Shown: positions 1 through 8,750, counted from the stretch's first letter. The stretch is DNA of 20,023 bases from Kalaharituber pfeilii (GCA_015179045.1 WHUZ01000243.1:1-20023), one strand, 5' to 3'. The notes: generated by a model not told the origin, from the letters alone. Numbers and translations: made by a program.

Positions 1-5
1 TTTTA

Positions 6-350
6 AATAATATTTATATCAGTTACAAGTACTTGTCAATTTAAACTTGTTAGTAGTTTAGTATAAGTTGGGATTTCTTCTAAAAAGAAAACCAACTTAT
101 TCAAATAAATTAGTTTTTTCTATATTAAAAAACTTAGACTAATAAGTTGAAATAAATACAAGTTCAAAATTTTATATTTTACTATATAAATAATCTTTAT
201 TTAAGTTAGTTTTTAGCTTTATTTTTAGCTTATTATATAAGTTTTATTAAAAAAAAAACTAACTTATTAAAGTAAGTTGATATTAATTTAAAGTAAAAAC
301 TTGTATTAAAAAACTAACTTGTACTAACTTGAATAAATATAAATACTAAT
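6..350 (+). repeat. TIR-bounded AT-rich element, copy A
   Basis: About 345 bp, with a left end near TAATATTTATATC (8-20) and a right end AATATAAATACTA (336-348), so the termini are inverted copies with two mismatches. The interior shares long blocks with the copies at 545-891 and 1261-1562, such as the shared block TATATTAAAAAACTTA and a TTTTATATTTTACTATATAA block. It has no coding content. The best description is a MITE-like or DNA-transposon-derived relic, heavily AT-converted. Confidence 0.6.
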
Positions 351-544
351 TTTAAAACTTAATACTAGTTTATATATTAAAGTATATTTATATATCTATA
401 ATATACTTTTAATTATTAATAAATACTTTAATACTAGTAATTAATATAAGACTTTTAAAATCTACTAATATTTATACTTAGTATAAATTATAAGTTAATT
501 TTTCTAAATAAGTTAGTTTTTAAATTAGTTTATTATATTATAAA

Positions 545-891
545 ATTAGTATTTGTATTGATTACAAGTACTCATTACTTTAACTTATTAATAGTTTAGT
601 ATAAGTTAAATTTTCTTTTAAAAAAAAAAACTGACTTAGCTAATATATTAGTTTTTTCTATATTAAAAAACTTAGACTAATAAGTTGAAATAAATATAAG
701 TTGAAAATTTTATATTTTACTATATAAATAATCTCTATTTAAGTTAGTTTTTTAGTTTTATTTTTAACTTATTAGATAAATTTTACTTAAAAAAAAAAAT
801 TAACTTATTAAAGTAAGTTAGTATTAATCTAAAGTAAAAACTTATATTAAAAAACTTACTTGTACTAACTTAGACTAATACAAATACTAGT
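545..891 (+). repeat. TIR-bounded AT-rich element, copy B
   Basis: This copy has the clearest ends. TAGTATTTGTATT at 547-559 and its exact reverse complement AATACAAATACTA at 877-889 give perfect 13-bp terminal inverted repeats, extending to 15 bp with one C/T mismatch. The interior is colinear with copies A and C. No target-site duplication is clear in the AT-rich flanks. It is a non-coding relic. Confidence 0.65.
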
Positions 892-1260
892 ACTTTAAAA
901 TATATAATATAATATACTTATATACTAATTAAGAATAATTAAATATATTATTAATATAAAGAATATAATATAGATATAGTAGTATTAAATAAGTATTATA
1001 GAGTCTTTTTGATAGTATAAGATATACTAAAATAAACTAAAAGTAATATATACTAGAATTATCTTAAAAATATAAGATAATATTATTTTATAAATATAAA
1101 ATAACTTTTTATATAGTATAAAATAGACTTATTAATAGATATAACTAGATTCTTTATATAGTATAAGATATAGCAGAATAGATAAATTTTATATACTATA
1201 AAATAATATTAAATAGATATTTATAGGTATAAAATAATTTTTTCTATAAAATAAAATATA

Positions 1261-1562
1261 ATTAGTATTTATATTAGTTATAAGTACTTATTAGTTTAAC
1301 TTATTAGTAATTTAATATAAGTCAGTTTTTTCTATATTAAAAAACTTAAACTAATAAGTTAAAATAGATATAAGTCAAAAATTTTATATTTTACTATATA
1401 AACAATCTCTATCTAAGTTAGTTTTAGGTTTTATTTTCAACTTATTAGATAAGTTTTAATAATAAAAAAACCAACTTATTAAAGTAAGTCAATATCAATT
1501 TAAAGTAAAAACTTGTATTAAAAAACTAACTTAGACTAACTTAAAGTAATGCAAATATTAAA
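1261..1562 (+). repeat. TIR-bounded AT-rich element, copy C
   Basis: It starts with TAGTATTTATATT (1263-1275) and ends with AATGCAAATATTA (1548-1560), an imperfect inverted terminus. It is colinear with copies A and B but lacks a stretch near the left end, so it is shorter (about 300 bp). Its sequence is AT-converted and non-coding. Confidence 0.55.
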
Positions 1563-1928
1563 TATAATAGAATAAATTAAAATTAATATATAGTAAGCTT
1601 TTCTTGATAATATAAGATTGACTTATTTTATAAGTATCAAATAACTCTTTTAGTAGTATAAAATATAGTAAAATAAATTAAAATTAATATATAGTAAGCT
1701 ATACTTACTAGTATAAAATTGACTCTAAATTTTATAAGTATAAAACAATACTTTTAGTAGTATAAAATATATAAGAAAATACTGAATTAAATATATAGTA
1801 GATTTCTTAATAGTATGAGATAGACTTATTTTATAAGTATAAAATAATCTTATTTATTATATAAAATAAGATAGAATAAGCTAAATTAAGATACTATAGA
1901 ATAGTATAAGATAGTCTTAATTTATAGA

Positions 1929-1996
1929 TAGTATTTATATTGGTCCAAGTTGATACAAGTTAGTATTTTAGTATAAGTTTTTACTTTAGATTGACA
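1929..1996 (-). repeat. Inverted partial copy (D) of the AT-rich element
   Basis: TAGTATTTATATT at 1929-1941 is the same 13-bp terminus. The following 55 bases, read on the minus strand, match the right-hand end of copies A to C (the segment with GTAAAAACTT and ACTAACTT). The copy is therefore a terminal fragment in inverted orientation, and it ends where the sequence becomes less AT-rich. Confidence 0.5.
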
Positions 1997-2186
1997 AATA
2001 TTAAGGTTCAAGCGTCCTTTGAAACTAGTCTATTACCTCTTATTATACTACTCTATAGTTTCTTTATTCATACATATATTTATAATAGCTATTTAGCTAT
2101 TTTTATATATATTTACCTTAAAATTCAGCTCTCCTCTCCAATTTATCACGAAGATACTCTTATTACTATTTATATACCCTTGCTAT

Positions 2187-2234
2187 AGCCCCACGGGTAG
2201 CACGCGAGTAATGATATTTAAAAAAAAAAAAAAA
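2187..2234 (+). mobile_element. LINE 3' tail, family 1
   Basis: A small hairpin (GCCC, loop, GGGT) is followed by a GCACGCGAGTAATGATAT-type end and an A tract. The same ending terminates the LINE fragment that encodes RNase H at 7786-8750 (minus strand), which identifies it as a non-LTR retrotransposon 3' end. The body upstream is not recognisable, so this is a 5'-truncated copy. A possible short target repeat (CTCCAA) is too short to trust. Confidence 0.7.
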
Positions 2235-2238
2235 CTCC

Positions 2239-2311
2239 AACCTGTCATACTGGATAACCTGTCATGTTGCATAAGATTTACCGGCCCAGGTGTTATGCAA
2301 TATGACAGGTT
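2239..2311. repeat. Palindrome with 19-bp arms
   Basis: AACCTGTCATGTTGCATAA (2256-2274) and its reverse complement with a single mismatch (2293-2311) enclose an 18-base loop. A further partial copy of the left arm, AACCTGTCATAC, lies just before it at 2239-2250. The palindrome sits between two LINE tails. It could be the remnant of a very small inverted-repeat transposon or a structured insertion. Its function is unknown. Confidence 0.6.
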
Positions 2312-2349
2312 TGTCTTTAGGTATTGTTTGTGTTTTGGTGCCTGTCTCC

Positions 2350-2411
2350 GGGCCATAAGGACTTCGGTCCAGAGACCCTGCCCTGGCACGACCTGTACGC
2401 GGGGTTATGTG

Positions 2412-2444
<33 letters not shown>
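2350..2444 (+). mobile_element. LINE 3' tail, family 2
   Basis: The sequence ends GCGGGGTTATGTGATATT and then runs into about 28 A residues (2417-2444). The same ending occurs at 6870-6926 and, inverted with a target duplication, at 19295-19361. Just inside it is a GGAC-TTCG-GTCC hairpin (2359-2370), a stable tetraloop form. It is a 5'-truncated non-LTR retroposon end. Its upstream limit is uncertain. Confidence 0.65.
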
Positions 2445-2448
<4 letters not shown>

Positions 2449-3174
2449 CCTGCTTATTGACATCTATACCGCATTCTAAGCTATGGGGACCGCTCATTAT
2501 GCTGGAGGGATCGCGCAGCATCATTGGATTCAGGCGGAGAATTCAGGCTGGGATATGAAGTCCCCAATTTGCACCCGCCACTGCTTTGTCCTGAGAATGC
2601 ATACTGTTCTTTGGAGGCAATGGATCTGATAAAGTAGGCAAGTAAGCAAACCTTGTCTCACTTACTATGCTATATCACGTACTAGTATCTGTCTCATGCA
2701 CTGCCAACCATCATGATAAATGGTACCCCAGATCTTCAGCCAGATAATCATGTCCCATACATTTGATTCTAGTGACGCGCACCTAGGATGTAAGGGTGGT
2801 GGACTATTGGCTGCAACTTTGGGCTGCAGTAGCGGCCCAATCTCCAATTCTCCACACCATTCACGCCCAGACTGCATTTATTATGTGGTTTACACGTTCC
2901 GTCAGTTCCGACATTCTCCAAGCTTTGTTTTTTAGAGGAGATGGACAATTTAGCAGCATTGACTGCAGCTAGAGCAACTTCCATCTAAAGTCACTCGTCT
3001 TTTACAAGGTTTACACTCTTGGAGTTTTTCGTCGGTGGAGACCATACCTATACTAGTGCGAAGTTATACCTGAACTTGACCGCAATACAAATCGGCTGTA
3101 ATTCGCTGCCATTGTTGCTTGCAAATTTCTCAACCTACCATCTTACCAGTTACCGAAGAAACATCCTATAGCTA
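2445..3174. other. Intergenic region upstream of the protease gene
   Basis: The base composition is ordinary. Only short open stretches occur, on both strands, and none has domain content or coherent splice sites. This region should contain the promoter and 5' UTR of the protease gene. I do not see a convincing TATA box or an additional upstream exon, although one cannot be excluded. Confidence 0.5.
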
Positions 3175-4773
3175 ATGTTGTTTCGTTCTTTCTTCCGTGG
3201 GGCCACATACTGCCTCGGCGCTCGTGTCGCCAGAGAACGATCGACGTATTTCAGCTGGCTAAAAGCTACTAGGGCTGCTTCTACTTTCACTGCACTCGCT
3301 ACCTTCGTGCGACTCACTGACACATCTCGAATAACCACAAATATCAGCTTTCTATCTCAGGTGATTGTTCGCCTGGACCTGTATGATTCTGAAAACGACT
3401 CCACACCAAAAAGTGTGGGCTCCGGCTTTTTTCTCAATATACCTGGTGCCGGTAAAGATGTCATTGTCACCGCAGGGCACAACCTGGTCCGTCCTCCGAA
3501 ACCAGGTCAACCCAGGCCAGCCCGAACCGAGAAAATTGGTATTTGGTCCAAAGATGCGCACGGCAAGTGGACCACACAGATCGTCAAACCCACGCAATAC
3601 CGCATTGCGGAGCCCTATGAAAGGTCACCGACCACAGAAAACTCAATCCATGACTATGGAGTCATTCTGCTAGACCGAGGCACTACGGCGAGGGATGCCT
3701 TTGGCTACAACATCGCCCTAGCCTCGATGGACCTGAACTCCAAGTTGCTAGGGGATGGTGCGGGTCTGAATGCTATTGTAGGTGGATATCCAGCAACGGC
3801 GAATTCTGGGGAAGAACCAGAACTGGAAACTGGTTTTGGCCGCTTCACCAAAAACTCCGAACGTCAGCTCCACTATAGTGCCCCTACGGATCAGGGTATG
3901 AGTGGCGGCCCTGTTTGGGTTGACTTTGGCGGTGAACCAGTCGCGGTTGGAATACAGTGAGCCCTCTCCCTGAAAAATAGATAAATTCACCTCTATATTA
4001 TATGGTGCTAAGTATAAACCGCCTCTAGCAATTACCACGGTGATAAACCTGGTGAAGGTAACCGAGCTACCCGTCTAGAAATCAATACAATGCGAGACAT
4101 CCACAATTGGGCTGAAGGAGAAGGAGTCCTGATGAGGAAAGCCATTAGATTGCTGACCAAGGAGTTTGAAAAAGGCCTGGAATTTCCGGATGGAGTGTTC
4201 TTGCAAATTGGCGTGCCCGAAAACAGTTCAAACAATGAAGTGGTACCATGCTTTGTCTTTTCTGGTCCAAACCGTGATCACTCCTTGACCAACTTCGAAA
4301 TCATACAGGCCCAGGCATACACATACAGCTCCAAACAGTACGGTGTCAGAAAGACTGCTCCAAAAGTCGTCCACTACATCATCTCTCACGCGCTGCCACA
4401 AGGGGAACAGCGATATCTAGAGTTCAATACAAACCCCAGCTCCGCCCCAAGCCAGGTAACCGCGGTCAAGGACGTCAATTTTGCATGCCTGGTAGAGTTC
4501 AAACCAACGAAGAGTTCACCAAATGCAGGAAAAAGTCCATTACAGCCTTCCTTCGAGGCTGACAAGTCATTTAAAATGGTCGTGGCGCAAAGTCATGATA
4601 GCAATTCGAAGCCTTCCCAATGGAAGCTTTTGGCCAGCCCGCATGATATTCCACCTCCAGACGATCCGTTCGGACTGGACCGAGTGCGGCCGGGGCTGTT
4701 GATGAATAAGCTTAAAGAGCGCTCCACAAAGGTATATCATCGTAGCGACCGTTCTCTCGCAAGGATAAACTGA
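3175..4773 (+). CDS. Trypsin-like serine protease with unknown C-terminal domain (two exons)
   Basis: Exon 1 is 3175-3956 and exon 2 is 4029-4773, joined by a 72-bp GTGAGC...CTCTAG intron. The product is 508 aa. The N-terminal half is a PA-clan (chymotrypsin/trypsin fold) protease. His is at residue 102 in TAGHNL, Asp at 160 in IHDYGVILLD, and Ser at 243 in QGMSGGPVW, so the triad is complete and the spacing is normal. The splice creates the codon for the G-I-H-N-Y stretch after the Ser motif, a place where this family usually continues, which supports the intron. Residues 280-508 match no domain I recognise. They are followed by a Pro/Asp-rich stretch and a basic tail. The first 45 residues are Arg- and Ser/Thr-rich with no acidic residue before position 21, which could be a mitochondrial-type presequence or an artefact of start choice. 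A CTATCTCAG acceptor-like site at 3352-3360 could instead join an unseen upstream exon. There is no RIP damage. The catalytic assignment is firm. The substrate and cellular role are unknown. Confidence 0.85.
3957..4028 (+). other. Intron of the protease gene
   Basis: 72 bp, with donor GTGAGC and acceptor CTCTAG and a GCTAAG branch-like element near 4007-4013. Without splicing, the frame stops at once (TGA 3958-3960). With splicing, the frame runs on with no shift into the downstream 227-codon open frame. Size and signals are typical of filamentous ascomycetes. Confidence 0.85.
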
Positions 4774-4807
4774 GACCGTTGCTAACATGTACCAATTTGC
4801 CATGACA

Positions 4808-4840
4808 ACTAGTTTGAGGATTTCATCCTCGATGACTAGT
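4808..4840 (+). other. Hairpin just downstream of the protease stop
   Basis: ACTAGTTTGAGGAT and ATCCTCGATGACTAGT can pair around a TTC loop, with outer and inner stems separated by a small internal bulge. It begins about 35 bases after the stop codon and so would lie in the 3' UTR. No function is assigned. Confidence 0.4.
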
Positions 4841-5093
4841 GAGATTTGTTCATTGAAGGAAAAGTGTCCTAGAAGCATATTGATGGGTGGGACCTTTTGA
4901 CGTGTTCGGGTTTGCGAGCAGATTTTCAATTGACACTGAAGGATATCAATAGTTGGTTTCAGAAGAATAGATCTATATTTGCACATCATAAACATTGCTA
5001 GATGCTGATTTATGTGCGAAAGATATAAAAGTTCGTATCGAAATTGGCACAGAAATTGGCAGCAACAATGCCAAGGACATGACCGGGAGACCC

Positions 5094-5155
5094 TTTTTTT
5101 TTTGTTAAAATATCATTACTCGTAAACCTCCCCTTGGGCTGTGATGAGGCGGAGA
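5094..5155 (-). mobile_element. LINE 3' tail, family 1 (inverted)
   Basis: On the minus strand the sequence ends CAGCCCAAGGGGAGG, then TTTACGAGTAATGATATT and a short A-rich tail (5094-5103 on the plus strand as T). It shares the hairpin (CCC/GGG) and the GAGTAATGATAT end of the other family 1 copies. No matching target duplication was found. The 5' limit is unclear. Confidence 0.6.
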
Positions 5156-5273
5156 AACGCATGTGGCATAGGTTATACGGTAATATTATTATCGATTGCA
5201 CACTATGGAAGAATAATTTTAAAACTAACTACTTAGAAGAGCACATTTCTGAACAACTAGAGAAAATTATTCT

Positions 5274-5349
5274 GGTCCGCTCGCAAACAGTGTGATCAAC
5301 TGGTCCCCTCGCGAATTACGTGAGATTTGTGAGCGCCCGGTCCACTCGC
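5274..5349. repeat. Three GGTCCNCTCGC motifs
   Basis: The motif occurs at 5274-5284, 5302-5312 and 5339-5349, differing only at the sixth base. All copies are direct, at intervals of 28 and 37 bases. The cluster is about 400 bases upstream of the hypothetical gene at 5743. It could be a regulator binding cluster or a decayed tandem repeat. There is no further support for either. Confidence 0.3.
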
Positions 5350-5742
5350 GTTATGGTGATATCTATCAATAAGGGACACTTGGCAAGTAAAATTACAGCC
5401 TTAGAGTTGAGATTCGACCTTATCACTCAACTAAATCTGATTGAAAAATAACTACTATAGATATGTAATATGTCACCTGCTGTACAACTTGATACTATCT
5501 GGTCAAGAAAATATATAGATAATATTAAGTAATAGATAATTACAAAAACTTATAAGCCCGCCGATGGGCTGTGATTTATGTGCTCAACATACGTCATCAA
5601 CTTTCTTTGCCAGCATAACACAACCTTTCCCGCAGCATCTGCACTCTTGTCTTATGAAGCACGATTTAACGGCCTGTTAAGTCCACTAATGACTTGCCCT
5701 ATTTAGGCGATATTTACTTTTTTTTAGGGGAGGCACTAGACG

Positions 5743-6574
5743 ATGTCATATATCCTGCACAGTGTAGATGTGTTTGAGAACACTAGCTACACTCCTAGCA
5801 ATACGGGAAATGACAATGGCACCATGAGCCCGCAGTCTGCATGCAGGGTAAGTGTTAAAAAAACAAAAAAAGGAAAGCTCCATTATTGTTAGAAACCTCT
5901 CACCAGCTAGAAACAAAAAAGGTTATTCGCGAACAGCAATCCTCTTGCGCACTCAGTCCACTCAGCAGCGGACCACATTCACAAGTGTTATGCAAATCTG
6001 ACAATACCTACATAAATAGAGGTTTTCTTTGTGGAAGTGTTGTCAGGCGTTGGATGCCACACACCAGCAAATATACTGGTACTCCATATTGTGACTGAAA
6101 TCTACAAACCTCCCGTGTTGAAATGTATAGTATTCATATTGTACGTTGCGTTTTTATTCTTATTCCCTATAACTAAAATCAAAAAGAAAAAGAAAATAAA
6201 AAATAAAAAATAAATTACTAAGCTATGAATGGGAGGCATGGAAAACTTAGGACGTTACCCCTTACAATGAACTTTTGTTGCATATTTTGCAGACCGCAGC
6301 CGGCGGTGATACTGGGTACGAGGACACGGCTGACAGTACAGTACATACGGCAGAGAATGCGGATTCGGAATTTATACCAGGGATGTTAGTCTGCTCTGGC
6401 CCTGTCGGGAAAATTTCCCATTCGCGCGATGGCCGGCCGGTTCACATTGCTACTGACCTGAAAGGACGCGCATTCCCTAGGCGCAAAGATGTAGTTGGTG
6501 AGTTTGTGTCTCCACTTAGGCGGTATGCTGTCGCTATAAATTCCAGAAACAATTACCGTAACAGAGAGAGGTGA
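5743..6574 (+). CDS. Hypothetical protein, two-exon model
   Basis: Proposed exon 1 is 5743-5847 (35 codons starting MSYILHSVDV). It ends at an ideal fungal donor AGG|GTAAGT. Proposed exon 2 starts at 6293 after TTTTGCAG and is open to TGA at 6572-6574. Both exons are phase 0, so they join without a shift, giving 128 aa. The intron would be 445 bp, long for a fungus, and may hide another exon or an insertion. The product is polar and acidic in the middle (GDTGYEDTADS) and basic at the end (RRYAVAINSRNNYRNRER). I recognise no domain. The 3' end could also continue, because GTGAGA at 6571 looks like another donor. The model rests only on splice signals and phase agreement. Confidence 0.4.
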
Positions 6575-6701
6575 GATAATTTCGTGAACTTTGCCCCCCC
6601 TTGAGGCCTATTTATGCTCCAATTCTTCAGTGGCACATTCGTTTCCAAAAGTCACGAAAACTCCCCCATTCGTTGCTTGCCTAAAACCTTCCCCATCTGC
6701 C

Positions 6702-6757
6702 ATGGCTTTTCTTCTGTGGACGGGTGAGGAGTTTCATATACTTAAGCGAATATATAT
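6702..6757 (+). CDS. Possible orphan first exon
   Basis: An ATG in a good context (TGCCATGGC) follows a CT-rich leader, as many fungal genes do. It opens a 19-codon frame (MAFLLWTGEEFHILKRIYM) and runs into GTGAGT at 6758, a plausible donor. The W-T-x-E-E-F-x-x-L-K pattern recalls the first helix of SANT/Myb-like domains, but it is too short to assign. The downstream sequence soon enters a LINE tail (6870-6926), so the rest of the gene may have been displaced or may never have existed. Confidence 0.2.
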
Positions 6758-6869
6758 GTGAGTGCCATTGGTAATTGCGCATGCCAAGTCGACAACAGAT
6801 ACCAGAGTTAACAGCAAATTGACCTGAGCTGCGAGCTGTGTACATACCCTGTATGCCTGAGATGCTTCC

Positions 6870-6926
6870 CTGCTATAGGCTGGTAGCCTGTATGCGGGGT
6901 TACGTGACTTAAAACCTAAAAAAAAA
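6870..6926 (+). mobile_element. LINE 3' tail, family 2
   Basis: A perfect 5-bp hairpin AGGCT-GGT-AGCCT (6877-6889) is followed by TATGCGGGGTTACGTGACTT and an A tract. The ending matches those of the tails at 2350-2444 and 19295-19361. The body upstream is not recognisable. Confidence 0.65.
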
Positions 6927-7107
6927 GCCTGATATACTGCAATTGGTTGTTGCTCCGTGCTGCTTCAGCAGCTTTAATGTACTCCAAATTAAATGCATAG
7001 CACAAAAGTGGGAACGGAGCAGGTGAATTACTATACGTAGAGTACGAGCAACGTTCGGATCATTTGTAATAGACTAACACACGCAGTAAAGATTGTTAGC
7101 TTGATAA

Positions 7108-7440
7108 GACTCCCACACAAAACCACCAGGCACCCCGGAACCAAGTCCCACCCCCCGCCCGCAAGGACCAACGCCACCAACAAACTGCAGTATAGTCCTA
7201 CACGGCATAGCCCTAAGGAAGGGCCTAGGGAACGTATGACGATGGCTAATGGCAGCCAACCAAGGCCTGAAAATCGTCGGGATCCGATGGCTGAGATGGA
7301 AGGAACTGCTATTGGAAGAGGGCAAGAAGACGAGGTCTATGGTGGTGTATCTGGAGAAGGAGATGGAAGTCGAGAAGGTGAGACTCGGAGGAAGGTGGCT
7401 CAGGTCGAGCCGGTATAAAGCGGACAGGGGATGCAGATAG
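7108..7440 (+). pseudogene. LINE ORF1 (gag-like) fragment
   Basis: One frame is open over about 110 codons apart from a TGA at 7237-7239. It begins with a Pro/Thr-rich linker and then reads CSIVLHGIALRKGLG, followed by GIRWLRW and SMVVYLEKEMEVE segments. This pattern is that of the nucleic-acid-binding ORF1 region that precedes the CCHC knuckles in fungal Tad1-like LINEs. The knuckles are absent. A family 1 LINE 3' end lies about 120 bases downstream in the same orientation, with no ORF2 between, so the element is internally deleted or a composite. The family call is from memory of the pattern, not from a search. Confidence 0.5.
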
Positions 7441-7613
7441 GTCACATACCGGCTTGTGGAGGACTTTGGAATACAATACCCACACTACTAGCGAGAGCTG
7501 TGGGTCTCATACCTGTTAACTGGTTTATTTCCTTTCACTTATTCCTTATGTAATTTAACCCCGCCATAGCCCACAGGGCGGCATGCGAGTGCTGATTTAA
7601 AAAAAAAAAAAAA
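7441..7613 (+). mobile_element. LINE 3' UTR and tail, family 1
   Basis: A pyrimidine-rich stretch (TTTATTTCCTTTC) is followed by the hairpin CCGCC...GGCGG (7561-7565 with 7577-7581, and an inner GCCC-ACA-GGGC option), then GCATGCGAGTGCTGATTT and an A tract to 7613. The layout is the same as the 3' UTR of the LINE on the other strand at 7810-7932. It forms one truncated element with the ORF1 fragment at 7108-7440. Confidence 0.65.
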
Positions 7614-7785
7614 CGGCTGAAGCTAAGTGGACCCTCACATTTGAGACATCGGTATTGGCAGGCTCCGGCCGCCATGTTAACCGCGCTAGACGGGACAACA
7701 CAACGGGCAACTGATCGCCTCTTGCAGCATCACATGTAGATGTCCGCAACACGCAACTCTATCTGCCAATAGATAAAGTAGTTTC

Positions 7786-8750
7786 TTTTTTTTTTTTTTT
7801 TTTTTTTTTATATCATTACTCGCATGCCGCCTGTAAGGCTATGGCGAGGTGTTACTTAAATACATAACGATGAATAACTAAGGATAAAGATAAGGAAAGA
7901 AAAGGAAATAACAAGGAAGTGAGTAAGGGTGCCTAAGACCGTCCAACCCATTCCAGTAGATCCACCAGGGTGTCCTTGTCTCCGTCTCTGGGGGGTTTCT
8001 TAATATCTTCCTCCCTCCCTGGCGATTTCCTTCTCCAAGTCTCATATTCCGTCATCACGTGAGTCATGGTTTCCAGGCCCCTGCCGCACCACCGGCAGTC
8101 GGGGCCATCTGCTTTAGAGATCTGGAATTTCCAGTGCCGCAAGCCTTTGTTCCCCAAGATTCCGGCTAGGGTGGCGACCCGGTTCCCTAGGCGCTGCAGC
8201 GGCCGGTAGCTCAGTTGTAGCCTGTTCCGCCCCTGGCCTCTTAGTGACATCCTCTGTTGTCTTAGTTCTGCCTCAGTAATGACTTCGTTCTAATACTGTA
8301 GGGCTGTGCCTATTTTGGCTGCCCTGTCTGCATCGGTATTGCCTCGTAATCCTCTGTGGGCTTTCATCCACATGATAGCAATGTCTAGATTACCCTGTAC
8401 AGCCCTGGCATCCCACTGGTCCCTGACTATCTGTGCCACCGCAGTATGAGTAGGGTCTCTATTGATGATCTTATGCATCCTCCGGATAGCACCCTTTGAA
8501 TCAACTGCTATGAGCAATTCCCTGTCTTGTTGTATCAGAGCATGGCTAATAGCGATTCGCTCTGCATCATTAACTATACTGTGCCTGTCGAGATAGACTG
8601 ATATACTTGTCCTCTTTATAAATGCACCTGCTCCAGTGGTTTCATCTATCCGGCTCCCTTTAGAATAGGCACAGGTCCATCTCTTGTTCTCTTTCTTAGT
8701 AATTGTCCTCCCCTGATCTTGTGTAGTATTCTTTAATAGAGCTAGAAGTA
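7786..8750 (-). mobile_element. 5'-truncated LINE (Tad1-like), minus strand
   Basis: Read on the minus strand, an ORF2 C-terminal portion (8750-7933) is followed by a 3' UTR of about 120 bases. The family 1 terminus GGCGGCATGCGAGTAATGATAT (hairpin arms GCCT and AGGC) comes next, then a poly(A) of 24 residues, seen as T at 7786-7809. It is truncated 5' of the RNase H domain. Its 5' border abuts the poly(A) of another LINE tail (8751-8803), so the two insertions are stacked head to tail. Confidence 0.8.
7933..8750 (-). pseudogene. LINE ORF2 C-terminus: RNase H plus zinc knuckle
   Basis: One minus-strand frame runs 272 codons, interrupted by a single TAG at 8290-8292. RNase H hallmarks are the strand-1 GS motif (AYSKGS, where a DG is normally expected, so the first catalytic Asp is missing), DAERIAISHAL with the Glu, AVDSKGA with the Asp, and WMKAHRGLRGN followed by DADRAAK with the last Asp. 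The C-terminus has CRWCGRGLETMTHVMTEY, a CCHC knuckle in which the last Cys is Tyr, explained by TGC to TAC. This order (RNase H, then CCHC) fits I/Tad1-clade LINE ORF2. Endonuclease and reverse transcriptase are absent. The stop and the Cys loss make the fragment inactive. Confidence 0.8.

Larger units (their letters stand above)
1..1996. repeat. AT-rich, RIP-like repeat block
   Basis: Almost pure A+T with hardly any CpG and many TpA steps. No convincing reading frame is present. It is built mostly from diverged copies of one inverted-repeat-bounded element (listed separately), with AT-rich spacers at about 351-544, 892-1260 and 1563-1928 in which I see only more degraded AT sequence. The composition contrasts sharply with the GC-balanced sequence after about 2180. 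This fits a RIP-degraded transposon graveyard, though base composition alone cannot separate RIP from other AT drift. Confidence 0.8.
4841..5742. other. Intergenic region with a LINE tail and motif repeats
   Basis: No gene is visible. The region holds a minus-strand family 1 tail (5094-5155), three copies of GGTCCNCTCGC (5274-5349), and an AT-rich stretch at about 5440-5560. A GCCCGCCGATGGGCTGTG-like segment near 5557-5575 may be another degraded LINE end, but it lacks a clear poly(A). Confidence 0.5.

Noticed and set aside
2002..2015. GGTTCAAGC resembling a tRNA B box
   Set aside because: No matching A box, acceptor stem or cloverleaf in the flanking AT-rich sequence.
2130..2240. CTCCAA as a target duplication for the tail at 2187
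   Set aside because: Only 6 bases match, too short for a LINE-type duplication in this composition.
2211..2558. 115-codon frame with Lys runs
   Set aside because: The Lys runs are the poly(A) tails of two LINE ends; the frame is chance.
4567..4995. 142-codon minus-strand open frame
   Set aside because: It largely overlaps exon 2 of the protease gene in antisense, has no recognisable motif, and crosses the 3' hairpin.
7074..7445. 123-codon minus-strand frame
   Set aside because: Antisense of the LINE ORF1 fragment, which has the better motif support on the plus strand.
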